A DNA stretch of 64,000 bases from Straminergon stramineum (taxonomy: Eukaryota; Streptophyta; Bryopsida; Hypnales; Calliergonaceae): contig OY987266.1 in NCBI GenBank assembly GCA_963920665.1, positions 23,610,248 through 23,674,247 on the forward strand, read 5' to 3'. Below the pieces are notes generated by a model. It was not told where the DNA came from, made no database searches, and saw only the letters and a program-made list of their open reading frames with translations. Positions within the stretch are counted from its first letter, which is position 1. Each line of letters starts with the position of its first letter. This document shows positions 22,631-34,300 of the stretch, one piece after another. A program made the translations under genes and the position numbers.

Positions 22631-25600
22631 TCATGAAGACAGGTTGGAGCCATTAGCTAATCTCCGGTCTTTCACACGAGCTTTCACTTCCCGGATACTA
22701 ATGTTCATCACCTCCCGAATCTCCTTGGCCATGTGGTCGTGTACATTTTTGGTGATCTTCTTGCTAAACTCCGTGTTCTTATGCCAAGCCACCCCCACCG
22801 ATGCTTTCACGGAGCTTTTCGGTGGATTGGTGGCTATGGTTTCGATGTCTCGCCTCACTTGTACCTGAGAATCAAACCTCGGTTAGAAAAAAGACCAACA
22901 AATGAAAGGCATACTATGTACATCATTCAGCTTGAAATTCTTTATTGAAAGTGCACAAACTCATCTATAACATTCAAGATTACATCCCACTGTACTTCAA
23001 GATTGTGTAAGCTTTGGCCATACCTGAAAGTGGTCCCCGAAAGGCACATCGTGGAGGGTGAGCACTTCGTCGAACACGCACGACTTGCCGATGTCCACAC
23101 AGGTCCTCTGTTGAATGCAAGACACTTTGCTGCCGAACTGGTTGATCTGCCGGTTCAGTTGGTAGCTGATCTGACGGCGTTGCACGCCCGGCTGGCTGTC
23201 CAGACGCTCCCAAGCAGTGCTGCAGTAGTTGATGTACCCCATCTTTTCGGCCACCACCTTCTCCAGGGCGCCCTTCTCAAACACCGCCATCACACAATCC
23301 GTCTGCCACGCACAATTGAGGGAAAAAACAAACTATAATTAATCAAATCTACATTATATATATTTTGCAAATGTCATATACATAATATTCACCACTGGTC
23401 AGATGCTGAAACGTTTTCAATAAATTGGAGAAGATACATCGACATCATGCAGTCAAGGAGCACGTCATAGAAGGAGCTACAGTGAAGGAGAACCTAACAC
23501 AATTGCAAATAGTCGCCTTTATTAGTCTCATTTTCTATGTCAGTGAATAAATTTCTTTGCATGAACCCCAAGACACCCTCCCAGCATCAATGGCATAATA
23601 ATGCTACGCATGCTAATTGTACAAGGTTGGATAGATTCACTCGGTTGTCAAAACTAGACACATTAAAAAAGAAAATGGCTTTTGAACAAAATTGCATGAA
23701 GCGTAAATCTTATCAAGCGTTATTTGCACAAAAATGATCATCGAGGATCTTGGGAAAGCCCCGCTAGCTTTAATTACCACAGAAGAAGCACAACGTACGT
23801 ATAATTGAAGGTTTTCTAGATAATAAGGTAAACAGAAGTGCACATGGTTTTGTGCACTTTTTTCCACATTCCATAGTATCCCATTCCACGTATACAACCT
23901 TCAATAGTACATTCAATGAGCTTCTCACATGGTAATTAAAGCTATAGAGAGTAGACAACCCTCCACCCCCTCTTTCCCAACATCTTTCATGATCAATTTT
24001 GTGCAAAAACTACTTCTTACCGCAAAAATTTTCAATACTCGATTGCATTCATAATGTATTTAGTGAGAGTTTACAGATCATATCAAAGCAGGTGATATCC
24101 ACTTAATGCATGTCCCACTCACCGTGAGTGGAATGTCAAAGGAGCAGACATGAGACATTTTAGCCTCCTCCATTCCTGTGAAGCAGTCTGAGTCGTCTGC
24201 TTGTCTTTCTAGCTCAGGGTACTTCTTTTCCACGTTAGCAACCACTTCCAGTTGTTGCTCTGGGCTCAGCTTCCTGTTCTTCCATAACACCGTGATCGTT
24301 CTGGAAACAGCATTAGATATTAATTTAGAACACTTCAAGAAGCAATGAACCCCCCCCCCCACCACAAAAAAAACTCCCCAATAGTACAGAGGGTCAAAAT
24401 TGTCTAGGTGCAATTCCTTGGCATTTCAGCAGTTACAGCAAAAGCATTGCAGTTAATGACCAAAGACATCAACAGTAATAAACATGCATATTGTATAACT
24501 AAGAGTGCAGTTGTTTCTGAAAAATTATGATTTCCATTTGCCTAAAAGTAAAATAACCTCTAATAATGCATTGACCCCATCTATACACACATTAGCTTAA
24601 ATGAGCAGTTCTGGATAGTTGTACCCAAGTACTGCAGAATGAGTATGAGCAGATACATCATTGGTTGAATCTCTGTGAAAATCAGTACCTGAACGCGGTC
24701 ATCGGCTTGACAAAGGAACAAAAGTAAAACTTGACACGCCCATTGGGATCCACGCCTCTCATTCCATTTCGAGCATCTTGACCTCGCCCCTTCCGCAAAA
24801 AGATGACAATACAAGGGTTGATGGCCACCGGCGTTTCGACAATCTCGTCAATGTCTTCCCAAATGAACTGGAACTTGGTTTTCATGCCAAACAGGTTGGA
24901 GTAAAAGCCCAACATCCTGGGTGACAGAAACAGACGTCCCTGCAACAGTGAAAGAACCCCCAAAACTTGAAAATTAAATGAAACAAACACATAACATTAA
25001 TGAGAAAACTCGTTGTTCTTCATTGTGTTAGCTCTCACAGGTCTCAAACGCCCATTTCTGGCAAGGTCTTTTCACTTGTAGATCGATGTTTTTGTATCTC
25101 ATAGTAACGTATTTGACTAACGTATTGTATTGTAAAACTTCATACTATAGTACATAGGGTATACAAATGCGAAGCCATGTTTCAGTACATAATGAGGAAT
25201 TTACGTGACTTTAAATGGTGTACATACATATGATTCTTAAAAAGACCTCTAAGGGCTTAAGGGTTGGTTTACACTTCTCCAAACAAGTCTTGAGATAAGC
25301 GAAAGTTGACACCAAAACATGGTTACCGGTATTTGAGCACGATGACGAGACATTAAAGATAAAAACGCAAGTTAGGCTAATTGATCTTTATCCATTTGAC
25401 TATTTTTTTGGAGCGAATGGTATTTAGAGTACTCAACAAAATGGTCAATCAGCCCAAACCACTCCGAAAAGGTGTTGCCATGTAAGCATCCACGTTATTT
25501 TGTCACCAACTGTTGGACATTCTTTCTCCATGGTCACCCGGACAAAATGTAAAACTCTTAAGAAAAACTCTCCACCTTCTGATAATTTATATTGCTAAAC

Positions 25601-28600
25601 TTCTCAAAATATGGTGGAAATGTCTTGCGTTCAAGGCTTGTCCCAACAAATGTAAACCGACGCAGATCAAATCTGAAGGAAGTGTACAAGTGAAGAACCT
25701 GGATAAGCATTTTTTTCTTAATGGCGCATGCAAAGTCGTTGATGAGGAATTCTTCAGCTGGAAGCGCAAACAATTTCTGGAACGATCCATTCTTCTGAGC
25801 AGAACGCTTCACGACCTGCACAAGAGGACCGAATTAGAACCATGTTTGCCCAGCAAGCCCCGTGGGAACTTCTTAAGTCACAAAACTCAAATTCAGTGAC
25901 CACAGTTAAGACCCAATAAAAAAAATTATTGGCGCTATCCAATCACAAAATTAAATAAAATCAAGTGAGATGTAAACGTTTGAAACCAACAGCTCTTCAA
26001 AAGCCAACAGGTTTTGACTATCTATAAATCCATGAGGTCTTGTTCAATTATGATAGTTTTCTATTCTAAGAATGTCAAATACACGTTTCTATGTACGTTA
26101 TTCAAATCAATCTAATCTTAAAATCCATCTAGCCATTCAAAATCAAGAAAAAACTAGAAATAAGTTTGAACTTCAATGTGCGTTACGTCCAATGTCAAAA
26201 TTCAATAATGAAGTAAATTGACCAACAAATTAACTGTTTTGGTTTCATTATGTAAAATCTATAGTTTCCAAAAAGGGATTTTATAAAAACTAAGTGAAAA
26301 TGTGAAAATAACCTTCAAAAATGATAAAAAAAAGTATGGTGCTCAAGGTTAAACTTGCTCACACAGACACAGACAAGCACACTGCAAATGACGAACTCAC
26401 CTTGGTTCCGACCTCCTTCTCCACCCGCTCAAGGAAGACAGGAAGAGCGTCCGATTGTTTGGTATTTGTCAAGAAGACGCGGACATGCAACCTGGACAAA
26501 TGAGTTCTGGCATTTTTACCAGACAAATCCAACCAATAATCCGCCAAATCATCCGGGCTGTGCTTCAAGAAATTGATCTCGGCATGGCCCAGTGACTCAG
26601 CATCCGAAAATGGACCATCATAGTCAAACACTTCCACATCCATAGTGGAGGGAGGATCCTCCGTAGCATCGAACTCAAAGATTTCTGCCATCGTTGCCAA
26701 CGAATACGGCGAGGGTTAAAATTCTGTCTAACAACAAGGTTCGAAACAAAATTCAAAAAATATAAAAAGAATGAAGAGAGGAATAAGTGTGTACCACGCC
26801 AACGTGGTTTCAGAGTTCTTAGTTTCACAGAACTTGTGCGTCTCTTGCCACTGCAAGTAAAGACTACAAATGGGTTGGCATAACTGGACTCTTCAGTAGG
26901 GCTTAAATTTTCTCCTTCAATCAATGTCACTGTCATAAGCCAACCATTGCCTAGAGCCTTCACCCCATGATCTCCAGCTGCAAAAGCATACAATGAACAA
27001 TCTGAGTCCAAGCTGGTAACAGAAATCAAAAGAGTGAACTCTTATCAGTCATATTATCTCACTACAATGTTTCATAAACCATGCGTCTGAACAAGCTTCC
27101 ACTTACACTGCCAATAGCGTGCTTGAAGAAACTGATGCACCATTTTCACCACCTTCTCCACTTGTAACACCACAATGGCTGCAAAGAGGAGCTCGGAGAT
27201 GGAGTCGGGCAGGTCGAAGCCCCAGCGAATGAGAGTGGCTCTCAACGTCGGAGGAGCAAAGCAGATGTGCAACAGCACAATGGTCAACGACAACACGGCC
27301 AGCAGCACATGCAACTTCCCAAAGTAGCCTCGCACTAATTCCCAGTCACTCAAGGGCACTTCTTCCTGCCTCAATGCAGCCACTAAGTCCTTTCCTTGAG
27401 GATCTGCTGTCACAGGTTTGGCATACCTGGATAAGAGCTGCAACAGAAAACAGACACAAGGTTACAAGATGTAATGAAAATGAACGAAAATGAAAAAATA
27501 GAAAAAAAGTCAGTCGAGTTGGAATTTCCCCTCAGGCAACGTTAAAAGGGAGAAGCAGCGTTGTCATTGTCAGATGGTGAGAAGGTCAAATTTGTGGAAG
27601 AAATCGGCATAGACAAGTTGACATAACTAAGAAGAAGTACAAGGGAGATTGGCTATGGGCATGAGAAAGGGGAACAGTACAAGGGAGTCAAGTTGTCAAA
27701 CAAAAAGGGGAACAGCGAAAATCATTTCTTTGTGAATCCCCAAATCTACCCTAGACTCTCATGGACAGAGGCTGTGTACATTTTTGGCACGAATCTGTAG
27801 AGATCGGTTTTAGGAACGGGTCACAATTAGGTGCAGTTACCTTAGTGAATAAGATCTAGACAAACCCCTCCAATGGAGGTTCCAGCATTGTCAACCAAAA
27901 AAAATATCAAGAAAAGTACTGTTATACAAATAGGCGACATAATGTGCACAAACCTCTTTGTATACTTCATAGGTTTCCTTGATGCCAGCGCGAGCCCCGT
28001 TCTCAATCATTCCCTTCATCATTGTAGAGTGTAGAAAATTGAGTCTCCACGAAACTTGCAATCTACAAGTTTTCTCTTTTGTGGGTAGATCTTGTCCCGC
28101 CAATATGCAAAACTGGAAGCAACAATACAGAAAAATGAGCACTTACATTATTCTCTAATGCTAGATAAATTAGTTAGACGTGTGCAAAGTCATATTCACT
28201 TTTTTCTGCCTAATATCCCATTCCACCTATGCAAGGGTTCCTGCAATAGTACATCCATGGTGTTTCTGATATAGTAAATTCAAAGCTGGAAGGAGTAGAC
28301 AACCATCCATTCCCTTTTCAAATATCTTTCATAGTCCTTTACAGAATTTTATAAGAATAGTATCCTTGATCAGAATTTACAGATAATATGCACTTTTCAA
28401 AAGTAATGTTCAATTTTAACATTAATGTCAGTGTTGCACTAGACAGGTTGTTATCCAGTTACCACATATGAGCATCCCCACCCATCTTGCAAAATGGGGG
28501 TGTTTTGCAAGCCAAAGCGTGGCTTGAAAACTGGCTTGCAAACTGCATGAGACAAGAGCATCGGCACTTTCCCCCAAAGCACGGACCTTTAGCGCTATAG

Positions 28601-31600
28601 CCCATTGGATGGACCTTGCAGAGCAGTCTAAATTTGGGAACTTATAGCATGCTATGGGTGGGGCGGTTTGGCTTGCAAATTGGATGGCCCCACATTTTGC
28701 AAGATGGGTGGTGATGCTCTAAGGAATTAACTCCCCCGTAACTCGTTGCATCAAAGGGAAGTACACCTAATTGCTATCCAAACCTAATTGCATCACAATA
28801 CATGCCCATTCTTCATTTCAGAACCTAAATTTAGGGTAGCCATTCACTAATTCATGTGGAACAAATATGACTATCCTAGATTTAGGTTCTAGAACAAAGA
28901 GGAGGTGCATGCTGTGACGCAACGCAATTAAATGGAGATCGCAACTAGGTGTACTTACCTCAAAACCTTCGAATAAAGCATGACAAATAAGATGAAAATT
29001 CAGTACCTGAAGCTCCACTAAAAAATTGTTTCCCATGGGAACGTCAGGAGTGGCACAAGACACGTCACAAACAAAGCCCCGCTCATCCACCCTCCTGCAT
29101 GAGTGCGTTTCCGTGGCTTTCACGGCCTTGAGCAATTTGGTTGCGGCTTTCATGTAAGTCACAACTCGTTGAATGGAGTCGTTTTTGGCGTTCTTCCAAG
29201 GCTCGGCAGAATACTCGGTGGTCTTTTGTACAGCATGGAGGTCTTGAAGAAATGGTGAGTCAGGCTTCAGAAGCAACGCACTCAGAGACTTGGCACTGAC
29301 AGCATAGACTTGATCCAGTACCACTCCCCCAGCCAAAGGGGAAGGGAAATCGTCCGCAGCGGCCTCCGTGCTCTTGCCGTCATCGTCAAAGAAAGACGTG
29401 ACCAAAGTGTCCGTCTCCTCGTCGCTGCAGTCTTCGCTGGTCTCTGGGTGGAATGATCTATCCGGACTGTCCATGCCCACAGAACCACTGCAACATTCAT
29501 GATTTCATGTTAACACCAAAATTGAGGAAATAAATTCTTTTTGTTAATGAAACGGTGTACCTTGGTAGCGCTATCAAGAAGACTTCGAACGAGTAACAAA
29601 ATTGGCCAGCACAAGGTCCAAAGCTCAACAGGCAGCCACGCTACGAGAGGCTTTGAACCTGCAGGACTGGCTCGCTAGTCGATTACTTAGGTCCTACTCA
29701 AACTTCCTCACATTCACTGTAAATGTAGCTTTTGTCAATCCAGAGCATCCCTCCTCCCTTTGGTCCAGAGCCAATAGATGGCGTTCATCAATAGCCAATA
29801 CATGGTGTTCATAGCGCATCATAGACATACGAAATAACGTAAAACCAGAATAGATGACAAGGAAGTAAATGAAGTTCTCTTGCTAAAATATGTACCTTGT
29901 AACCACCATCAAGCATTTGAGTGAAGTCACTCAAGCAACAAGTGGCTTACTAACAAGAGATTCAAGCTCTATAAAAGACGTTCACTGATAGGTAGACTAA
30001 TACACAGTGTTCAAAGGGTGTAATCGGCCCACCAAATAGTGCTTCAAGTGTTTCATATAGTGAAAAGAATAAACGATGTAGTGGCCACAAACATAGCATG
30101 TACCACATGTTGAGTCCAATAGGAATTCATTGTTCTCATTTCCAATGGATATTAACATGGTTATTCATTGCGATCCCAATGTTGTAGACACAAGAAGACC
30201 ATGCAACCTCCGATTGAATATAATGCTTTCTAAAGGCCATTTCACAGGAATTTCGGCTGACGGGCTATAAGTTTAACGCTACTCCACAGTGCACTTCATG
30301 CACACGAATTACAAATAGCAATAACAAGGGTGAAGTAATTCATCAATCAACAAAAACACTGTGAAATTGCAAGACCCACCTGTCGCTGAATTTTGGAGTA
30401 GACGTAGAAGATCCTTCCCCACTATGTTTGGAAGCCCCGTCAACCCCTGCTGCTTTACTCTTCTTATTGAAAACAGCAGTGAACCTATCTGCTAAAGTCT
30501 TGGGATGCTTATTACTCTGCTCTTTTGCAAGGTCTTCCTCATGGACCGATTGAGAAGTCCCAGGCCAAGATCCCTGCATTCATCCAGACCTTCAGTCAGC
30601 AGTCCAAATCACCCCCAAACAGGAAACAAATAAATAATAACTTCTTCCATAAAACAAACCACTCTCGTACAAGATGCAACATACCGGTACTAATCAAACA
30701 TCACAAAGTAGAGCCCTTAAGTGCTCCAATAGCCAAAGGTTTCCCCAAGGAAACTTCATTTATGACGCTTCCAGGGAACAAAATGTAAAGAAAAACCATA
30801 CCCAACTCCGTTGAACAATTGAAATATGATTAAAAGTTACTATAATGCATTCTTAACTTCCAAAGTGAACTTTGTAATTGTAGCTTTGGAGCACTTACGG
30901 GTTAGGAAATCTAAGAAGCACAAGATAACAAAATCTGAATGAAAGTCCTGAGGCATCAATTAGGCCTCATACTTTGATGAGTTTTGACAGTCAAGACACG
31001 TTGAAAGGCTGATTTATTACCCTTAAGTTTTGAGCGCTATTAATTTCCAAGCTCGAAATGTCATTGGAGAAGTCACTCAAGTCCACGGAACTGGTGGGGG
31101 AAACCGCTAACGTGCCATCGTCAGACACAGACCAAGTCGACCTGTCCTCCCGCTTGGACTCTGGCACGCATCTCTGCAGCCTTGGGCCGGTGGAGACATC
31201 CTTTCCAAACAAAATGAGACTGAGTAGTATCTCGCCTGTAGAAAACAAAATAGCTGTCAGAATACCATCACTTAAATGTTGCAACAGCTCTGCTTACAAA
31301 GACACTGAATAAAAACTTCGACAGTCAAATGAGAATTAAAATACAGGATACTAAGGTCTGATCCTGTCCTCTATTGACTGATACCTGTTACTAACAGCAA
31401 CTCATCTCTTCTAATCAACACTTAGATGGACTTGAATTAGCAACTACAAACTCCAGCCTTGCATGATTGCATAATAAATCGTCCGATACATTTAATCTCA
31501 AGAGAGTTTGGCACTTTGTAGTACCCACAGCAATCTTCCCAGTGAGCACTATTGAGTGATCTCCCAATGAAAGCACACTACTACATATTAGTTAAAATGC

Positions 31601-32168
31601 CTAAAGTAATGCAAGAGAATATCCTCTACCATAGACCTCCATACTTCTCCCAATGAAAGTACACCCATACATCGATTGGTTAAAATGCTTAAAGAAATAA
31701 GAAGAGTATCCTCTACCCTAAACCTCCATAAATCCCCCAGTGAAAACACAATCCTCCAATGATTGGCAAAAAAGCTTCAAGTGACGGAAAGAGTATCCTC
31801 TACCAACAACAAGGTTAGCACTCACCAGTGACAGGGAACTTGGATTTTTCACTAAGCTTGAGAGTGTACCATTGTCGCGAGATGGTCTGCTTCTCCGCCG
31901 TGAGAACGTCACTCATGGGGATTTTCACCTGGCCTAAGAAATCACGCGAGAATCGGTCTTCATCCCACACCACCACCACCAGCTCCTCATTCGAGCCATC
32001 CACGTTGAAGAAAAACTCCTCATGCCACGAGGGATTCAAGTTCTTGTACACCGTCGCCGACTTGGCCTTGGTACTGCCCAATTGCAAGCGCACAAATGGA
32101 TCACTCAGCCCATTCTCATCCCGCGACGCCAGACCGCGAGCCTCCAACACGTGCACTTGCAGCTTCAT
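22631..32168 (-). CDS. C2-GRAM-VASt protein, At1g03370 type
   Basis: Thirteen exons: 32168-31826, 31235-31021, 30573-30380, 29487-29007, 28112-27954, 27437-27107, 26977-26795, 26684-26401, 25815-25699, 24939-24689, 24300-24123, 23302-23024 and 22864-22631. They total 3249 nt, 1082 aa, with all phases consistent. Order: C2 at 1-95 (MKLQVHVLEARGL, SDPFVRL, WDEDRFSRD); a Ser/Asp-rich linker; VASt domain about 275-460; two hydrophobic segments near 505-524 and 540-558; second C2 about 580-690 (VTLIEGENL, FEFDATEDPPS); GRAM about 745-852 (GRLFLSPRMLGFYSNLFG); second VASt about 885-1060; and a basic tail. C2 domains bind phospholipid, often with Ca2+; GRAM binds lipid headgroups; VASt is a StAR-like sterol-binding fold found at membrane contact sites. 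A role in lipid sensing or transfer at ER contacts is inferred. The start is the ATG that opens the C2 domain. The Arabidopsis homologue is of similar size. Confidence 0.95.
23813..24010 (+). repeat. Intronic repeat pair, copy 1 (second at 28146)
   Basis: About 200 bp in the intron between exons 11 and 12 of the C2-GRAM gene that match 28146-28345 in the same orientation. Shared runs include TCCCATTCCAC, AATAGTACAT, GAGTAGACAACC and ATCTTTCAT. Both copies lie in introns of one gene, which suggests a duplicated or twice-inserted short element. Confidence 0.55.
25258..25666 (+). repeat. Interspersed repeat, copy 1 (second at 45985)
   Basis: About 400 bp in the intron between exons 9 and 10 of the C2-GRAM gene. 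It aligns along its length with 45985-46366 in an ABCI intron: TTTACACTTCTC, TTGAGATAAG/TTGAGGACAG, GGACAAAATGTAAA, ATATGGTGGAAATGTCTTG and ACAAATGTAAACCGAC. Orientation relative to the two genes is the same. No ORF is shared. Confidence 0.7.
28146..28345 (+). repeat. Intronic repeat pair, copy 2
   Basis: Second copy of the element at 23813-24010, here in the intron between exons 4 and 5 of the C2-GRAM gene and immediately left of the MITE at 28470. Confidence 0.55.
28470..28719. mobile_element. MITE, 250 bp, with GAGCATC terminal inverted repeats
   Basis: Left end GAGCATCCCCACCCATCTTG and right end, reverse-complemented, GAGCATCACCACCCATCTTG; both continue into GCAAAATG and, after a gap, TTGCAAGCCAAA. 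The inverted ends are about 50 bp with internal indels. Flanks are TAT on the left and TAA on the right, compatible with a mutated 3-bp T(A/T)A duplication of PIF/Harbinger type but not proof. It lies in the intron between exons 4 and 5 of the C2-GRAM gene and has no ORF. Confidence 0.75.
31556..31804 (+). repeat. Tandem array, three units of about 86 bp
   Basis: Units start near 31561, 31647 and 31734 with CTCCCAATGAAAG(C/T)ACA, continue GATTGGTTAAAATGC(T/C)TAAA and end AGTATCCTCTACC. The array sits in the first intron of the C2-GRAM gene. A single inverted copy of the same unit occurs at about 48297-48375 in the first ABCI intron. Confidence 0.75.
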
Positions 32169-33760
32169 TTTGTAGGAGAAGAATTAGAACTACTCACTTA
32201 CATAGAGGTTACATACCATGGGACTAGAGAATCAAAGAGTGACTACTAAAAACGCGTATCCACTATTGTTAAAGGGTGAGCTTCAGCATTGATACTTCAA
32301 GTTAAGCAATGCAAGCAATCAAGTCACCCAGTTCTTCACCACATATTGTGTCCAGAAGGAGCTAACTCTAACTGTTTAGATTGCTAATGCAGCAATCTGG
32401 AAAATGAGCCTGAAATTGCCTCCCCAATACTGTGCCCATCTCGACCACCCCTTGAGCACTAGTTCAAAATCTCTTAATCTAGGTTCTCTCTAATCCAGCA
32501 CTTCCGGTGTCCTGATCGCCTTGTCGTCCCTGCACATGAAATTTCGAGAGGTTGCAATTCTCTTAGGCACAGCATTCTGAAGCTTGCACCCGTTCTACTG
32601 TAGCACAAATGAATTTGAAACACCAAAACAAGAACTCGTTCACTTTTGAAGCAATGCCTTCCACCGTCAACTCTCAGACGAGCCTACATGTGAACACGCC
32701 AAGCAAGGATTGGATAAAGAATTCTAATGTGAACCAAACCCACCTTTACACAGTTCAAGATTGAGCACAATAAGAATCTTGATTCCTGACTCAATGTTCA
32801 TTAATTCCAAAAAATGTTCAGGGAGCTCCTCGAGAAGGTTCCGATACGATCCACAGTGACAAGGCTTTCCAGCAATTCCGTAAATTTCGGATAGTTTCAC
32901 CAACCGTGCTCGACACTCACAACTGGAATTAGTGGTGAAGCTCAAGCAACGGAGACACTTTGCATCTTCTTTGGGCAGAAAAATAAAACCCTCGAGCATA
33001 AAACCCTCCACTGCAACAATTGGTGCGCACACTCTTCAAAAGCTTCGAAGACTCTAGATTTTGAGACCTCGAGGCTCACTCACATTCGCTCGCAATGGAG
33101 TCTCAAAACCCCACGAAAATGCGTTACTAGCGGAACCTACCAAAAAGTATTAATCCTGTGCAAGCCAGCTCCTACAAGACAGAAGCCCTGTCCAAACAGC
33201 AGAGTGAAAATCAAACTAGGATTGGCGTGAAGCTCACAAACAGAGAGACACTACTTACGCAGCAGACATTTGGCCAGACGCGTATAAACCCGGACGCACA
33301 AAACCCTCTCGATACGCACACTCCTCCACCTCCACTGATACCTCCATGAAAATCTTCCAAACTTCTAGATTTCGCGACTCATTCCCTCGAGATTCCTTCC
33401 TGTTCGCTCTCCGACCCAACGAAAGTGAACCCCGAGGAAGCTCCCCAAAGCACTCCAAACTCCTTCCACGCCATTTCCCCAGCAGGCGGAGTCAAAATCC
33501 AACGGAGCTCGACGAAAAACCCAGCTAGGCGGGAAGAATCTCTTCAGCTTGGCACTCGAATCACGTCAAGGATCCAAACACACTTAGACCTATCACTCTC
33601 AATCTCACACACCCACACCCCGTCTCACCCACACTCTCCCAAGCCCTTCCCCAGATCGAGGCCTTGATTGCGCGGAATCTTAATGGCGCCCGGAAGCTTC
33701 GCCCATCCCCGTGGCTGTCAAGCTATCCCCTCAGACAAAAAGCCTGCGCCTTCGGTCCTC
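32169..33760. other. C2-GRAM 5' flank, probable leader and promoter
   Basis: Sequence upstream of the minus-strand start at 32168. From about 33000 to 33760 it is GC-richer, with a CA/CT-rich run at 33590-33650 (GA/GT-rich on the transcribed strand), typical of plant 5' leaders. Several 60-110 codon ORFs on both strands look like composition effects. The frame at 33032-32724 (minus) has CRAR and LELCKGG but no recognisable domain. An intron in the leader is likely but not placed. Confidence 0.35.
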
Positions 33761-33839
33761 AGAATGGAAACCCTAGTATAGGACTACATTAAATACAAAT
33801 GGCGACAGGAATTGCGTGGGATTCTTCCGTTAGTACTTG

Positions 33840-34300
33840 GTGCATTATCAGATTCTTCCCTCCTTGTTCATGGCCCCTGATTTGGTTCCCCCAGGGTTGA
33901 TGTACTGTACTACTAATTTATCATTGCTGCAGACGAGGAGATTGGCAGTGGACATGGAGAGCGCGTGATGTGCCTGGGGGAGTTCGGTTGGGTACTCGGG
34001 TCCAAGGCCCGAAGGCCCGGAGGGGCGGAATCCCCGGGCCTTGGGAGCTGGGACCTTGGGTGTCGGAGGGGAGCGAGGGAAGGTTCTTGGTCCGTAGTGT
34101 TCGGACAGAAGGGAGTACATTGCGGAGGACGAAGGGCAGGGAGAGGTCCAACTGAAGGTTTTAGGCGTACCTGAAATTACCATTCGTTACTGGGAAGTAA
34201 GTCAACTTTCGGGGGAGCGAATCAGCGTTTGGGCCCGCGGGGGTGGATGAACTGAATGGATGAGGACGGACGGACGGATGTAGTGCCGCCGACGAGCGTC
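33840..34300. other. GC-rich block with overlapping open frames
   Basis: A sharply GC-rich stretch, unlike the AT-rich DNA to its right. At least four overlapping frames stay open for 60-111 codons on both strands, expected from composition. TCCAAGGCCCG at 34001 pairs with CGGGCCTTGG at 34035 as a strong short hairpin. It may be a CpG-rich promoter for the leftward C2-GRAM gene or the edge of another element. No protein is recognised. Confidence 0.4.

Noticed and set aside
23003..23338. 111-codon plus-strand ORF
   Set aside because: It is the antisense of exon 12 of the C2-GRAM gene (second VASt domain).
31828..32175. 115-codon plus-strand ORF
   Set aside because: It is the antisense of the first C2-domain exon.
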